In this document: piece after piece, positions 1 to 12,195 of the stretch
Position numbering within the stretch: position 1 is the stretch's first letter
Layout of the letters: each line of letters starts with the position of its first letter
Program-made: the position numbers and the translations under genes
Notes under the pieces: model-generated
Told to the model about the DNA's origin: nothing
Seen by the model: only the letters and a program-made list of their open reading frames with translations
The model's database searches: none
NCBI GenBank assembly: GCA_964006375.1
Contig: OZ023265.1
Location: 154,110,547 to 154,174,546, forward strand
Direction: 5' to 3'
Source: Tillus elongatus
Taxonomy: Eukaryota; Arthropoda; Insecta; Coleoptera; Cleridae
DNA: 64,000 bases

Positions 1-841
1 ACGAGATAAGCAGTAAATATATCAATAATACGTACATTTGAGGATACCCAATACCATTAGCGAGGAAGCCAAGGTTAGAGATTTATTTTATTTAATGTAT
101 AGCAGCTCAACCAGACAAATATTTCAATAAAAAGACAGCCCATTCTGTCAAATATCATTTTAAGCAAATGTGTTTATGGGAAATTAAGATTTAAACGCAT
201 AAAGTAGAAATCTTATGGGATAATTTAACCATAATTCAACATTGAGAATACAGAGGGAGTGCAGGTCAAGGATCCATATTTTATTAATAAGAACAATTGA
301 ATGAAAGCCGTAAATTCGGATACTAAATTTAATCATTGTAAATTGATATTAGTTTGATAATTAGAACAACGGATCCGTTTAAAGTTTAGAGTTTAGATTT
401 TAAATTTGAAATTGTGCCAATAAAATTTGTTCAAGAATTTTGAAACGTAATTCTTTGAAAACCCATAATAAGATAATAAGGCTACTATAAATATTTGCAG
501 GCTACTTTCTTCCTATTTTAGCAGAACCGACTACTGAGATAAGTAAGTAAATAAAATATTTGAATATAATTTATTTGACATACATATATGTATATATAAT
601 AGAAGGATAGGCAACCCAAATAACCCTGAGATAACTTAAATCACATAAATACAAGAGTCATAAAACATTTTTATTCAGATAAAATTTCACATTATAAAAT
701 ATACAGAGTCACCCATAATATATGGTGTAAAAAAATAATACAAGGTGTAAATAAAATTTTTAATATCACTTTACCATAAATAAAATAATATCAGTAAATA
801 TAATATAAAATAAAATAAATATAAAATTCATAAGCCAATTA

Positions 842-846
<5 letters not shown>
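1..846. other. AT-rich DNA, nothing recognised
   Basis: No open frame with a recognisable domain, no clear repeat structure and no RNA gene seen. Very AT-rich with short A and T runs. Confidence 0.5.

Positions 847-924
<78 letters not shown>
847..924. repeat. (AT)n microsatellite
   Basis: Uninterrupted AT dinucleotide tract. It is followed directly by the start of an ATcore right part, the usual position of (AT)n in that family. Confidence 0.97.
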
Positions 925-926
<2 letters not shown>

Positions 927-1395
927 AACCGATAACTCAAAAAATAATCAACTTATTTCGATGAAACTCAGCAAGTGCCTTTCTTTTATTAATGGATTGA
1001 ATGAGTTCGTTAGTTAGGAAAATCGGATGACGTTTTCCGGGAAAATTTTGGGTTTTGTAAAAAAAAATCTTTTTCTCCGAAAATTACAAAGATATTTTAA
1101 TGAAATTTGGTGGATACATTGCCTTGTAAAAGACCTTACTACATGCTAAAATTCAACTTTCTACATTTAAAGAAAATTGAGTTATTCAAATTTTCAATTT
1201 TCTGTTGAAAAAAAATTTTTTTCTCCGAAAATTACAAAGATATTTTGATGAAGTTTAGTGGATATTTTGCCCTGTGTAAGACACTACCATACACCAAAAT
1301 TCAACTCTCTAAGTTTGTAGAAACTTGAGTTATTTAAATTTGAAGCATTTAATAAAAATTCACTACCATAACGCACTTGCTGCGCCCCGAACTTT
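925..1395 (+). mobile_element. ATcore repeat family, diverged right part
   Basis: Starts after (AT)n with the conserved CCGATAACTCAAAAAATAAT and contains two diverged repeats of a block ending in 'ccgaaaattacaaagatatttt'-like sequence. It ends with the family end motif (CACTACCATAACGCACTTGC). No left half with the hairpin is found upstream of the AT tract, so this is a partial or strongly diverged member. Non-coding. Confidence 0.65.
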
Positions 1396-1424
1396 TTTTT
1401 CTTGCGCACCCTCAATGCATTAAG

Positions 1425-1755
1425 GCACGAGCCGCTACTGCTATGGCCAATCATCGACGACAGGAAGCAGTTTTACCTGACCATCCTGTAAATTTCGCGG
1501 AACTCCCCCTTTCTGTAAGGAGAGTAGGAAACTTCAACGTGCCCAACATTGCATGGTACACGGAACCAACTGCTTAACGTCTTTTCGAAGGGCAGAACAT
1601 GTAAGCGTGCAAGCCGCTCATACGCAATGTCACAATCTCGGTTGATGTTAATTTACCAGTATGTACTAAATTAGTTACATGGTTCTCCACTAGGAGTCAA
1701 AATCATAACTCTTGGGTTGGCACGTTCTAGCCACTGGATCACCAAGTCTGCGATT
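1425..1755 (-). mobile_element. tRNA-derived SINE, old copy
   Basis: Matches the SINE copies at 8952-9311 and 58494-58851 over most of its length (GGCCAATCATCGACGACAGG, then the conserved 'cgtgcccaacattgcatgg' core and the 'ctcggttgatgttaattt' segment). The tRNA-related head at 1685-1750 is strongly decayed. On the + strand the order is tail to head, so the SINE reads on -. The most diverged copy in the window. Confidence 0.8.
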
Positions 1756-2008
1756 TATAAAGACTAAGAATAAATACCAAATCTTCAGTTACTAGCTTTA
1801 TATAAAATTAAGCTATTTGCATTTTCCTTCAGGGCACCAAAAGGGAGCATAAGATTAACAGTTTATGTATGATATGCGTGAAAACAATTTATTCAGTTTC
1901 ACTGACAAAAAAATGTTCCTACAAAATTGGTAGTACAGTCTTAGTTATCTTATGAAATAATTGCTAGGCGAGGTGTGAGGGATGCCATATATAAAAGATA
2001 AATGTCTC

Positions 2009-2183
2009 TCACGAAGCTTGATTAAATATTCAACGGCCGGTTATCTAATCAAAGCTTATCACAACCAATCACTGCTTCAAAATATTTGGTTGCCATGGTA
2101 AATACCCGGATCATAGTATGTGATTGGTCGTCTGAAGCCTTGATTAACTAACCGCCCGTTAAATGTTTAGTCAAGCTTTGTGA
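2009..2183. mobile_element. Short palindromic element (MITE-like)
   Basis: The arms 2009-2060 and 2130-2183 are inverted copies: CACGAAGCTTGATTAAATAT pairs with the reverse complement of the segment ending AGTCAAGCTTTGTG, and further in ACCAATCAC pairs with GTGATTGGT. Only a short loop (about 2075-2120) is left unpaired. No coding capacity. The ~175-bp size and near-complete foldback fit a MITE, but I could not settle a target duplication. Confidence 0.7.
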
Positions 2184-2526
2184 ATCTGGGCACGGATTTG
2201 GTGCAAAAATGGGTAGTTAAGATAATATACCGAAAGTCTTTAACGTACCCAAGTGATAATCTGTTTAGAGCATCTGTCGTTTTTGACTGTAGAAAACTCT
2301 TTTTTTTTCATGCGGCTTTAGTACAGCATTATAAACAAGCTGTTGAACTGGCCTTTCCAGACCATCGAGATTAGACCAAGCATATAAATCAGTGCAGGAA
2401 AGGTAGGCGTACGAAAGGAATTGGTTAGCGAAACCATATTTGTATAGGAGAAGTTGTATAACTTAATTCCTCAGAAACAGTGTCTTGAACTGTGAAAATG
2501 GGCCACGGCTCACAATTCACAAAACT
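2184..2526. other. Unassigned DNA
   Basis: No domain, RNA or repeat recognised. An open frame at 2180-2374 has no recognisable product. Confidence 0.4.
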
Positions 2527-2612
2527 GTTGATTGGTCGTACGCAGTCTCTATGGTGACAACATGCTACCTGCGTCCGCACCGAAATGGCGACCCTGTCCT
2601 ACATCTCACAAT
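2527..2612. repeat. Small dispersed repeat, copy 1
   Basis: Shares 'gacaacat', 'gcaccgaaatggcgaccctgtc'-type sequence with 59250-59345 and, inverted, with 55412-55475. At 59250 the same sequence forms a foldback, so this is probably one arm of a small inverted-repeat element. Confidence 0.55.
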
Positions 2613-2635
2613 GTTCTAAGCCTGTAAATCAAGTC

Positions 2636-2905
2636 ACCAGGGGGTCAAAGGCAATGAAGAAGCTGACAGTCTCGCGAGGAGAGAGTCAGCAGAACCATTT
2701 ATGGGACCATAACCGGTCCTGGGCGTATCGAAAGGCACGGCCAGGGGAACCATCGAGTCCTAGGTCAGGGAACAACACAAGGCATACTGAGCAGATTGTC
2801 CAGGGCTCAAGCACCGGAAGTCATTAATTGGGCAACCCAGTCCAAAGAGAGGTATGGAGCTGCTTAATCTTAGCAGAGGACAGCTCAGGAACATAACAGG
2901 ATTCT
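2636..2905 (+). pseudogene. Non-LTR retrotransposon fragment (after RNase H)
   Basis: Base-for-base similar to 17665-17930: both carry GGTCAAAGGCAATGAA, AGCAGAACCATTTATGGGAC, 'accggtcctgggcg' and AGGACAGCTCAGGAACATA. In the 17.6 kb copy this corresponds to the end of RNase H and the following region of an I/LOA/R1-type ORF2. Frames are broken here. At 2905 it is cut by the palindromic element that follows, and no continuation is found after that element. Confidence 0.8.
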
Positions 2906-3366
2906 CCTGAACGCTTTTCAAAAAAACTGTTTTCAGAAACCTGCCTAGGGTCTCTCCTGGATCCACAAACCCCTAAAAAAGCGTGGGGGGGGTCTGCTTC
3001 GTCGTAGGCATTTTCCTCCCGCCCTCGTGTGCATACAGCCACCCTCTTTGCATAAACCACAAGAAAAACTTCTTGTTCGTACCCCCCAAGGAAGTTACGT
3101 GACCTGTGCCAAATAGGGGGTGCTGTGCGAGGTAGGCAGGGTTTAATGGGGATATGGCTTCAAATAGAAAGCTTTCAAGCAGTTTTCTTCGCATTTTCTT
3201 CTCATATTTCCTTTTTACTATCTACCCCGCGCAGCACCCCTATTCACTCCTAGTCCCGTAACTTCCTTGGGGCGTGTGAACAAGAAATGTTTCTTGTGGT
3301 TTGTGCATCCAGGTGGGGTCCTAGTAATGTTTCTGAAAACAATTTTTGAAAAGCGTTCGGGAGCTG
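2905..3366. mobile_element. Palindromic MITE-like element, ~460 bp
   Basis: The ends are inverted copies: GAACGCTTTTCAAAAA near 2910 and its reverse complement (TTTTTGAAAAGCGTTC) near 3345, followed inward by TGTTTTCAGAAAC and its complement. Inner arms (3055-3145 and 3215-3312) also pair, with 'aaccacaagaaa', 'ttcttgttc', CCCCAAGGAAGTTACG and 'aggggtgctg' in each. A related single arm lies at 56985-57130. Non-coding, GC-richer than its surroundings. Confidence 0.75.
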
Positions 3367-4045
3367 ATCTGCAAATTTACCGAATTTTCATTGAATCCTT
3401 CAAATTTCGATAACTTAATTTGCTGTTAATGTAATCTTTGTTGGTTAGGAAACCAACCATTAAGTTTTTTTTCGGAAAATTTTTGTATATTTTTAAACTA
3501 TAAGTAATTTTGATAAAATGTACTTTGTTTCTACTACATAGGCTATACCGGTAATCAATTGATGCCTGCTCGCATTTGCTATTAAAAACCTTTTTATGGA
3601 ACTTCATTTCCATAACACACTTGCTGCATCCAGACTTTTGAAAAATGTTTATATATTTTCAAACAATAAAGTTATTTCGATACCATACGTAACCATGTTT
3701 GATGCCTGCTTTCATCAAAGAAAGACATTTGCTATTAAAAATATTTAAAAAAAATTCGCTACCATAACGCACTTGCTGCGTCCAGACTTTTCACCTATAA
3801 GGTTGACCAAGAAACGGATTTTTTCGGTTACACTTTAAGTTTACTTTCGGAATCTTTTTTACGTTTTCAAAAAATAAAGTTATTTTGATGAAACAGGGCA
3901 CACTGTCTTTACTATATATGTTATACTGGTAATCAAATTTAATACCTGCTTTCTGAAAAAACACACACATTTGCTACTAAAAACATTTTAATGAAAATTC
4001 ACTACCATAACGCACTTGCTGCGTCCAGAACTTTTTTTATAATAC
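3367..4045 (+). mobile_element. ATcore family, right-end sub-repeats in tandem
   Basis: Three successive blocks each end with the family end motif (CCATAACRCACTTGCTGC) at about 3613, 3763 and 4006. Between them are family segments such as 'ataaggttgaccaagaaacgg' and 'gttatactggtaatcaaatt', also found at 16300-16500 and 63260-63480. Either tandem duplication of the right end or nested insertion. Non-coding. Confidence 0.7.
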
Positions 4046-4695
4046 AGGGATGTTTTGTTTGCAATAACCTAATTTAGATTTATTAAATTTTAATATGGAA
4101 TACATAAATCTGGTACTGTAGAATACCAAACGCGAATAAAGTATGCTTTGTCATCCTCGGGTTCTTACACCAAGCAGTGTATAACATAATTTTATAAGCC
4201 ATAAATCAAGACCTCATCTTACTACCAAATAATACTAACTGTGAAATTTTTTTCGCATTGCTTTCAATAAAGGACAATAAATCTTCATTGCATTTATTTA
4301 TTTTTATGGTACAGTAAGGACTGCCTACTCGATATTTTAGAATCTGAATCACATTACCCCACATACATAATACCGCCGGGTATGAGGTCATATGTGTGTC
4401 AATACAATAAAAGGTTTAATGCCATTTCATGCAAATTATTTTATTGCTAGATGTGCTATTTGCCTTTCGATTCGCATATAATATGCCTCGAGTATTCATG
4501 ATTAGGAATTATTCTTTATATAGAAAGAAGTGGTACTGTATATAGATATACTAGAAACCATTACATGGTTCTTACAATTTAACTTGAAAGCACACTTTAA
4601 GAACCCCATTCTAAAACTTGTAACGATTCAGTTTTTACGTGGAATCATTACAGGTTTAAAAACACCTAGAAGACCCCCAAGTATGATAAACAACA
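4046..4695. other. AT-rich DNA, nothing recognised
   Basis: No domain or repeat recognised; short open frames only. Confidence 0.45.
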
Positions 4696-4944
4696 CCGGA
4701 AACTAGGGATGGGCACATTTCTTAAAACATCGAGGTTAACATCAATGTTTAACATCGAAACCTACTATCGATGGTAGGAAAAACATCGGCTGGAAAACAT
4801 CGATGTTGGGAAACATCGATGTTTTCAAAATAATAGTAAATTTACTAATTCTATGTTCTTTCGAGAAAAAAAAATAGTTTCTAGTTTTGTAGGCATTAGA
4901 AAATGGAAACATATTCCGATGCAGATTATGGCAGGTGCAGGTTA

Positions 4945-6072
4945 AAAAAAATCCGGCACGCAGCAAATGCGTTATGGTAGTGAATTTTCATAAAAATGTT
5001 TTTAATAGCAAATATGTGTGTGTTTTTTTTTAAGAAAGCAGGCATCAAATTTGGTTGCCAGTATAACCTATATAGTAAAAACAATGTGCCATGTTTCATC
5101 AAAATAACTTTATTGTTCGCAAATGTACAAAAATTTCCGAAAGTAAACTTAAAGTGTTCCCGAAAAAACTCGTTTCTTGGTCAACCTTATAGGTTAATAG
5201 TTTCTTGGTCAACCTTATAGGTTATTAGCAAATTGAGCTATTCAAATATGAAGCATTTGATCAAAATTCGCTACCATAACACTTTCTGCGTCCAGAATTT
5301 CTTTTCTTACAAACATGCATTATATTTCGATGGAAAATGCAAAAATTCAATAACATAAGGCGTGTGTGATTAAAAAAAAAAAGAAAATTTGTATCACCAA
5401 CGACTTATGGGCCAGCTTGTGATTGTAGAAATATTTTTTAAGATGTAGCTCGAGACACCTTATAATTAAGGTATACAAGTTTTTTATATCGTGTATAATA
5501 ACGGATATATTGAGCTTTATTGATTTTTTACAAAAATTCGACAGAATATATATACCATTAAACGATAAACTTTATAGCTAAGACTACTGCCAAGCATCAG
5601 AGAAAGGGTCTATTTGAAATAAATTTTCTGAAAATATTTTAGTAAAATGAAGGACAATGATGGTTGAAACTAAGACTTTAGGAGTTGTAAAACATTCTTC
5701 CTGAGAAATTTCCTTTCCATAGCCCGTATTAGATTCAAGTTCTTTGCCTAAATGTTGCCAATTTTGACGTTTTAAATCGCAACTTTGACGTTTTGAGGAA
5801 AACCCTAATTTATTTTTCTTTAAATGCCTTAACGCACAGAGCTAAATTTTGGTAGGTAACTTGCCTATAACAATGTAAACCCACCAACTAAATTTGGTTG
5901 CCCTTACTTTGTTGATTACGGAGATATATTTTTTCTAAAGAAAACATAAAATTTTCCGGGAAAACCTGGGCCGATTTTCCTGGATAACGAACTTATCCAA
6001 GCCACTTGCAAAAGGAAGGTATTCACCAAATTTAATCAAAATCGGCCTATTATTTTTTTAGTTATCGGTGTG

Positions 6073-6162
<90 letters not shown>

Positions 6163-6310
6163 ATATAAAAATTGAAACTGACCCCGGATATGTTTTCTGG
6201 GGGGCCTAATTAGCGCTCATTTACAAAAAAAATTCAAAATTCAAAAGTCGGGATCTCCTCATTAGTGATTTTTTTTTAAATTACTAAAAACGGGTATTAC
6301 TGGTTCTGTG
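4945..6310 (-). mobile_element. ATcore element, inverted, nested in hAT-like element
   Basis: Reads as the reverse complement of the copies at 14803 and 61899. It begins with the end motif (GCAGCAAATGCGTTATGGTA) and passes through the internal blocks, the (AT)n at 6077-6159 and 'ggggggcctaattagcgctcatt'. It ends with the hairpin-related 'ctcattagtg'. It lies wholly inside the hAT-like element, so it inserted later. Non-coding. Confidence 0.8.
6077..6159. repeat. (AT)n microsatellite
   Basis: AT tract at the conserved position inside the inverted ATcore copy. Confidence 0.97.
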
Positions 6311-6718
6311 TTACTGTCAGAGCCCAGCGCCATCAGTCTCCGAGCCTTAAACGTTCCTGTTTTTGATGTTACTACGTCAATTAATCGGACAGGAGTGCCC
6401 ATTTATGCCAGGTAGCCGGAATTTAATACTTACTGCGTTCACGCACAGATGTTGCTTAAGGCACAATGTGCAAATAGTAAAGAATCAATTAGTAATTTGT
6501 TCAGTAAATTGATGTATTTTTTAGCTACTTAGACTTTCGAACTGAAAAATTACAGGACATTTGTGGGATACGTAACGATGTTTCGATGATTACAAATAAC
6601 ATCAATGTTAAAAATATAACATCGAAATTACAACATCGATGTTTTAAACATCGATGTTCAATGGAAAACATCGATATTCCAAAAACATCGATGTTAGGTG
6701 CCCATCCCTACCAGAAAC

Positions 6719-8941
<2,223 letters not shown>

Positions 8942-8951
8942 AATTAATGTG

Positions 8952-9311
8952 TGTTTGTGTGTTTTGTTTCTTTAATGTCGGCCTATTTCCGCGACTATGG
9001 CCAATCACCGACGCCAGGGAGCAGTTTCACCCCACTATCCTGGAAATTTTGCCGAACCCCTGCCTTTCTGTAAGGAGGGTAGGGATCTTTAACGTGCCCA
9101 ACATCGCATGGACACGGGACCGACGGCTTTACGCCCCCTCCGAAGGGCGGAACGTGCAGACATTCAACTTGCTCAAATACAATGCCAGAACCTCGGTTGA
9201 TGTTAATTTTACAGTTTGTACTGAAAAAGTGAAAGGAGTACCCTGGGATCGAACCCAGTACCGTTCGGTTCAGAGGCACACGTTCTTACCCCTGAACCAC
9301 CGAGGTTCCCA
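8952..9311 (-). mobile_element. tRNA-derived SINE with target duplication
   Basis: Flanked by a perfect 10-bp duplication, AATTAATGTG at 8942-8951 and at 9312-9321. Read on -, it starts with a tRNA-like head at about 9245-9310 with an A-box-like TGGTTCAGGGGTAAG and a B-box GGTTCGATCC, the two parts of an internal RNA polymerase III promoter. A conserved body follows, then a tail ending in 'aaagaaacaaaacaca'. The + strand frame across it (8893-9414) is not a gene. I do not know the family's published name. Confidence 0.88.
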
Positions 9312-9344
9312 AATTAATGTGAAAATTGAGAGTTTCTGTATTAG

Positions 9345-9416
9345 TTCACAATCATGCACAATAAGCCAAAGGCTGCGGTTCTATCGAGGCGGCACAGACG
9401 CGGACGAACCCTAAGG
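9345..9416 (+). mobile_element. Non-LTR 3' end fragment
   Basis: GCACAATAAGCCAAAGGCTG followed by a 'gacgcggacgaaccctaaggg' ending matches the 3' end of the I/LOA/R1-type fragment at 18197-18250. A very short 5'-truncated copy beside the SINE. Confidence 0.6.
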
Positions 9417-10590
9417 GAAAAAAGTTTCGGGACGCAGCAAGTGCGTTATAGTAGCGAATTTTTATAAGAATTGTACATTATTATCATACGGCATATTAGT
9501 AAAGTTAATACTTTAAACTTACATAGACCTTGAAGATCGATTTTGGAGGTCCTGTTAGGCGCACATTTGAAGAATTCTTTCAAAATTATTACCGTCGATA
9601 TGTGTCTATTATCAATAAAATCTTGCGTTTTAACCCCTTTGAGAAAAATGCCCAAAACTCAATTATCTATGAAGGTCAAGAACTTTGTTATATCTGTAGA
9701 TAGTGTAAGTCTCTTTGAAAGAAACTTGTATTACAAATATCATTAAAGTTATACAGAAGATTTCCAGAAGGAAACTTAATTCATATTTAAAAAAGTAAAG
9801 TATCTGCCAAATTATAAACGTAGCAGTTATTTTTCCCTATTAATCGCCAGTATGATTTCGTTTTAGTTAACCTAATTAAACCGTTTTTTTCAATAACGAT
9901 TACAACAATAACAAAATTATGAGTTGAGACTCAAAGGTGACAAACTTATTTACGCGTTTTAAACAAAAATGAGATGTTGTTCAAAACGTACGAAATCTGT
10001 GTACTATTGTTGATCCAAACGTGAAGATAAAACATTAGAAAAAAGATACATGCATCCAGCTGGATTCGATGGTGTCACCTACTGCGTGGGATGCGATCAT
10101 GGTACCCGCTACGATATCTGGACACCTGTCAACAAAGGTTTTATTTGTGTCATATTGTAGATCGGCTTCATGCCTGGGATATTATATTCAAAGTATACAT
10201 AATTAATTTTTTACAGAAAATTAGGTAATAAAGTTACCATTGAAACACGCACCACGGCTGTTTCGGTCTTATATGAGTCTTACGTTTAAGTTTAAAGATA
10301 AAAGAAACTATTTTGGAATCATTTTTATAGAGACCTGGCTTGATTTTGTTTACATTTCTGCTACATTATTATGCGACACCATCATATATCTATGCTGCGC
10401 CAAAACTGTTTGAGGCCGTTAATAAAGCTACGAATATAGTGTATTTTAAAAATTGATTTAATAGCCCAGTTAAATAACAATCACTTGGCAAATTTTTAAT
10501 TTCATGTCGTCTGCCATTTTCCATAACTGCGGCCGAAATTTCACGATTATTAGTTCGGGTATTATGTTTTCTGCCTGGTATATATTTAGT
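9417..10590. other. Unassigned AT-rich DNA
   Basis: Contains one ATcore end motif (9423-9450, GACGCAGCAAGTGCGTTAT) without the rest of that family. Nothing else recognised. Confidence 0.4.
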
Positions 10591-10693
10591 TTGGTTACCG
10601 TTGCTGTATGGTTTTTACCTGTTGTATAAATTAATCTATGCGTGGCAGTTAACTACTCTGTCTGTTAAGCATTCGACTTTAACCACTAAGTCG
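10591..10693. repeat. Direct repeat, left copy
   Basis: About 103 bp (TTGGTTACCGTTGCTGTATG onward) that recurs at 11436-11538 with few mismatches. On the opposite strand the repeat contains a weak A-box-like TTAGTGGTTAAAG but no clear B box. Confidence 0.8.
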
Positions 10694-10859
10694 TTTCAAC
10701 GCATGTCTTTGGGATTTTATTTTTAATTTGGAAAAAACTAAATATTGTGGACCAAATTATTTAAAATTCACCACATATGTTTATTTGCACTATTTATAGC
10801 CACGTGCAAAGTCTCATTCCAGTTACTTTGAGACTTACAAAAATATAGCGTTTTCCCCA

Positions 10860-10960
10860 AAAAACTTGAGCATAAAGGCTGATTAACGAACTCGACCTCG
10901 GTTTTTGCCCAAGCAAGATGTTTGCCAAGTTTGTTTTAAATCAGTTTAGTATTCTTTGAG

Positions 10961-11002
<42 letters not shown>

Positions 11003-11130
11003 AAAATTTAACGGACCTTGGTTGCGGGCTCTATGGACCCAAATTCGCGCTCATCTGAAGAAATGTTTTCAAAAGCTTTTCATCGCGACCTCTCTGAAAG
11101 CGAATTTTTCTTAATGAAAATTCGCTAAAA
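10860..11130 (-). mobile_element. ATcore-related element, diverged
   Basis: An (AT)n tract (10959-10994) is followed by 'acatataaaaaattta', 'gcgctcatctgaagaaat' and a hairpin 'cgaatttttcttaatgaaaattcg'. This is the order of an inverted ATcore left part. Diverged and short. Confidence 0.6.
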
Positions 11131-11435
11131 ATAGTTCAAAATGGGAATACTGCTGTGATAATTCTGACAGGTTTCTCGACATATCCCATAACTTGTAATT
11201 CTGCATTAAGTTCTTAACTGTTAGTCGTTTAACTGGTTATTGTGACTATGTGACACGTGTTTTTGTATTTTTGGGAGAAATAGCACGTTTTAGTCACTTC
11301 GAATTCCAGATCGTCACAATTTGTGGAATTATCGCATAGGCGACAAAAATTTCAAATTTTTTTTCGCTTAAACGTAAAAAGTGCCAAAATCTATAGAAAA
11401 CATGATTTTGTAACAAAATCTTTTTTGTCTGTCGA

Positions 11436-11538
11436 TTGGTTACCGTTGCTGTATGGTTTCTACCTGTCGCATGAATTAATCTACGCGTGGCAGTTAACTA
11501 CTCTGTCTGTCAAGCATTCGACTTTAACCACTAACTCG
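11436..11538. repeat. Direct repeat, right copy
   Basis: Second copy of the repeat at 10591-10693, ending directly before the first recognisable part of the non-LTR element. The two copies start 845 bp apart. Confidence 0.8.
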
Positions 11539-11539
11539 C

Positions 11540-11766
11540 TTGTTGGCGTGGCTAACTTAGTAATTGAGAATGACAGGGAGTTACCACCCACTTTTCAGTC
11601 CGTTAACGGAAGGAGTTGGGTAGACGTCACACAAAGTCGGGATGCTACGGTAGAGAAATGGTTGGTATGAGAAGATGAGGTACTTCATCACAGGTCCATT
11701 ACATTCACGGTAAACCGTGAAAGAGAAGCGCGAGCGCTGGTTGGTAAAAAAAGAAGAGCGGTCGGG
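11540..11766 (+). pseudogene. APE endonuclease C-terminal end (broken)
   Basis: After translation, 'GRSWVDVTQSRDATVEKW' is followed by a stop at 11668 and then, in the same frame, 'EDEVLHHRSITFTVNRE'. This is the conserved end of an APE-type endonuclease, where a Ser-Asp-His triplet is expected before 'RSI'; here it reads His-His, so the active-site Asp is gone. The domain's first part, with its other catalytic residues, is absent. Confidence 0.65.
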
Positions 11767-12117
11767 TTGGCAAATTGGACAGTGTTCCGAGAAGAAATAC
11801 AAGCGGCTCTAGCAAGGGCGTCAGGACATGAAATATCTGCGGAGAACAGGGCTCTGCGGTTTCAAGACGCTGCAATAAGCGCGTGCGATGCTAGTATCCC
11901 TTGGAAAAGAACAAAAGGACGAAAGATTGTGTGGTGGAACCAGGAGCTCCGTAGGAAGAAACGGGAAACAGGAAGAGCGAGAGCAAACGCACAACGCGAG
12001 CAGGACCAGGATCGTCGCCGAGATGTCTTCGAATGCTTCAAACAGGTCCGGCTTGAATACAAAAAAGCGATTAAAAAAGCAAAGCTAAAGTCGCTGAGGC
12101 AAATGCCCTCTGGATGA
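11767..12117 (+). CDS. ORF2 linker between endonuclease and RT (fragment)
   Basis: A 116-residue open stretch rich in Lys and Arg, with 'WWNQELRRKKRETGRAR' near residues 57-73 and 'EYKKAIKKAKLKSL' near the end. This charged linker is typical between APE and RT in insect non-LTR elements. It is a slice of the larger ORF2, not a separate gene, and ends in a stop before the RT. Confidence 0.7.
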   Translation: MANWTVFREEIQAALARASGHEISAENRALRFQDAAISACDASIPWKRTKGRKIVWWNQELRRKKRETGRARANAQREQDQDRRRDVFECFKQVRLEYKKAIKKAKLKSLRQMPSG

Positions 12118-12195
12118 AGCGACGACGACCCCTGTAGGCTGGCTCACAAAATCGTTTCGACAACAAAGAAAAGAGCACCGACAGCGTGGACCACG

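Larger units (their letters stand above)
4704..6710. mobile_element. hAT-like non-autonomous element, 2.0 kb
   Basis: The ends are inverted copies of TAGGGATGGGCAC. They are flanked by an 8-bp target duplication with one mismatch: CCGGAAAC at 4696-4703 and CCAGAAAC at 6711-6718. Both subterminal regions (4737-4830, 6590-6700) carry many copies of the palindrome AACATCGATGTT, which could be protein-binding sites. An 8-bp duplication is typical of hAT transposons. No transposase frame is present; most of the interior is an inserted ATcore element. Confidence 0.8.

Noticed and set aside
1377..1577. 66-residue frame
   Set aside because: Spans the junction of an ATcore end and a SINE; not conserved.
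9245..9310. tRNA gene (A and B box present)
   Set aside because: The segment is the head of a repeated ~360-bp SINE with target duplications, and an acceptor stem cannot be formed.
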